Part shown: in pieces, positions 5,881 to 6,078 of the stretch | How the letters are laid out: every line of letters begins with the position of its first letter | Position numbering within the stretch: position 1 is the first letter of the stretch | Source of the DNA: Actinomycetota bacterium | GTDB lineage: Bacteria > Actinomycetota > Actinomycetes > Nanopelagicales > Nanopelagicaceae | Length of the DNA: 6,078 bases | Assembly: GCA_009705025.1 (NCBI GenBank) | Contig: WLDA01000061.1 | Location: 1 to 6,078, forward strand | Direction of reading: 5' to 3' | Position numbers and translations under genes: made by a program | Notes under the pieces: model-generated | The model's database searches: none | Told to the model about the DNA's origin: nothing | What the model saw: only the letters and a program-made list of their open reading frames with translations

Positions 5881-5940
5881 TGTGGGCAAAAACGTGGGCA
5901 TGTGGGCAAAAACGTGGGCATGTGGGCAAAAACGTGGGCA
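5881..5940 (+). repeat. three perfect tandem copies of a 20-bp repeat (GTGGGCA heptamers)
   Basis: The unit TGTGGGCAAAAACGTGGGCA occurs three times in direct succession without a mismatch (5881-5900, 5901-5920, 5921-5940). Each unit contains GTGGGCA twice, so six heptamers start at 5882, 5894, 5902, 5914, 5922 and 5934, with spacing alternating 12 and 8 bp. The 20-bp period is close to two helical turns, putting all units on about the same DNA face, as for cooperative protein binding. Beside a tRNA-fragment attachment site the likeliest role is arm-type binding sites for a tyrosine integrase or its directionality factor. Iterons for a replication initiator, or operators, are alternatives. Confidence 0.85.
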
Positions 5941-6030
5941 GATTTACTCCGCACATGAAATTCACAGGACTTTCCTTGTGGCTTCTAACTTGAGGGTTAT
6001 GGAGAAAGCTTGCTAACCAATTTACAGTTT

Positions 6031-6078
6031 TCACATGACTAATGACTCCGCATACTTGTTGAAATCATGGGCCAAGGC
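6031..6078 (-). CDS. possible 3' end of a gene entering from the right (weak)
   Basis: On the minus strand a frame open from the window edge reads 15 codons (ALAHDFNKYAESLVM) to a TGA at 6031-6033. The other two minus-strand frames stop sooner. Fifteen codons are too few to separate a real C-terminus from chance, and I recognise no motif. If real, it would be cargo or recombinase sequence of the integrated element. A competing reading is a plus-strand gene starting at the ATG at 6067, preceded by a weak TTTTCA / CATACT promoter-like pair with 17-bp spacing. Confidence 0.15.
   Translation of the reverse strand, partial: ALAHDFNKYAESLVM

Larger units (their letters stand above)
5575..6078. other. 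gene-poor border region of a probable integrated element
   Basis: This 504-bp stretch holds no complete gene that I can support. From left to right it contains 29 bp of plain spacer, the tRNA-Lys 3' fragment, about 155 bp of unassigned sequence with short hairpins (for example GGGCT 5707-5711 with AGCCC 5722-5726), a strong terminator, and an AT-rich spacer. These are followed by three tandem 20-bp repeats and about 138 bp leading to the window edge. Reading frames in it are short and lack support. At the edge a minus-strand frame (6031-6078) and a plus-strand ATG at 6067 each remain open, and either could be part of a gene that continues outside. Confidence 0.6.

Noticed and set aside
5881..5940. 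CRISPR array
   Set aside because: The 20-bp units are directly adjacent with no unique spacers between them, so this is a tandem repeat and not CRISPR.

Overview
The window reads as chromosomal DNA from a small-genome, AT-leaning freshwater actinobacterium. The best fit is an acI / 'Ca. Nanopelagicales' (Planktophila-like) lineage. This rests on four things: lycopene cyclase split into two short CrtYc/CrtYd proteins as in Actinobacteria, a Brp/Blh carotene-cleaving enzyme beside them (the retinal supply for actinorhodopsin), compact gene packing, and apparently leaderless starts. The taxonomic placement is inference; no rRNA or other marker is present.

Layout. A TRIC/YadS-like membrane protein (30-629, +) runs tail-to-tail, with no spacer, into an unrecognised secreted protein (630-1880, -). 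Upstream of that secreted protein on the minus strand is blh (1913-2872, -), a membrane beta-carotene 15,15'-dioxygenase. A 48-bp divergent gap separates blh from the overlapping pair crtYc-crtYd (2921-3256 and 3253-3558, +). A TMEM175/DUF1211-type channel protein (3656-4324, +) and an MFS transporter (4399-5574, +) follow.

How the genes fit together. CrtYc and CrtYd should close the rings of lycopene to give beta-carotene, and Blh should split beta-carotene into two retinals. The 48-bp shared promoter region therefore sits at the centre of a retinal module. No rhodopsin and no early carotenoid genes (crtE, crtB, crtI) lie in the window, so the opsin must be elsewhere. The secreted protein may be cotranscribed with blh (32-bp gap), but its function is unknown.

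The right end (5575-6078) has no complete gene and looks like the border of an integrated element. It holds a 43-nt 3' fragment of a tRNA-Lys(CTT) gene on the minus strand, cut at the anticodon loop as tyrosine-recombinase attachment sites usually are. It also holds a strong intrinsic terminator and three perfect tandem copies of a 20-bp repeat, each containing GTGGGCA twice. Geometry places the element to the right, continuing beyond the window, with the intact tRNA-Lys expected at its far end.

A recurring small-scale pattern is a TAnnnT hexamer exactly 7 nt upstream of three gene starts (30, 2872 on the minus strand, and 4399) that lack a Shine-Dalgarno sequence. The crtYd and TMEM175-like genes instead have clear ribosome binding sites.
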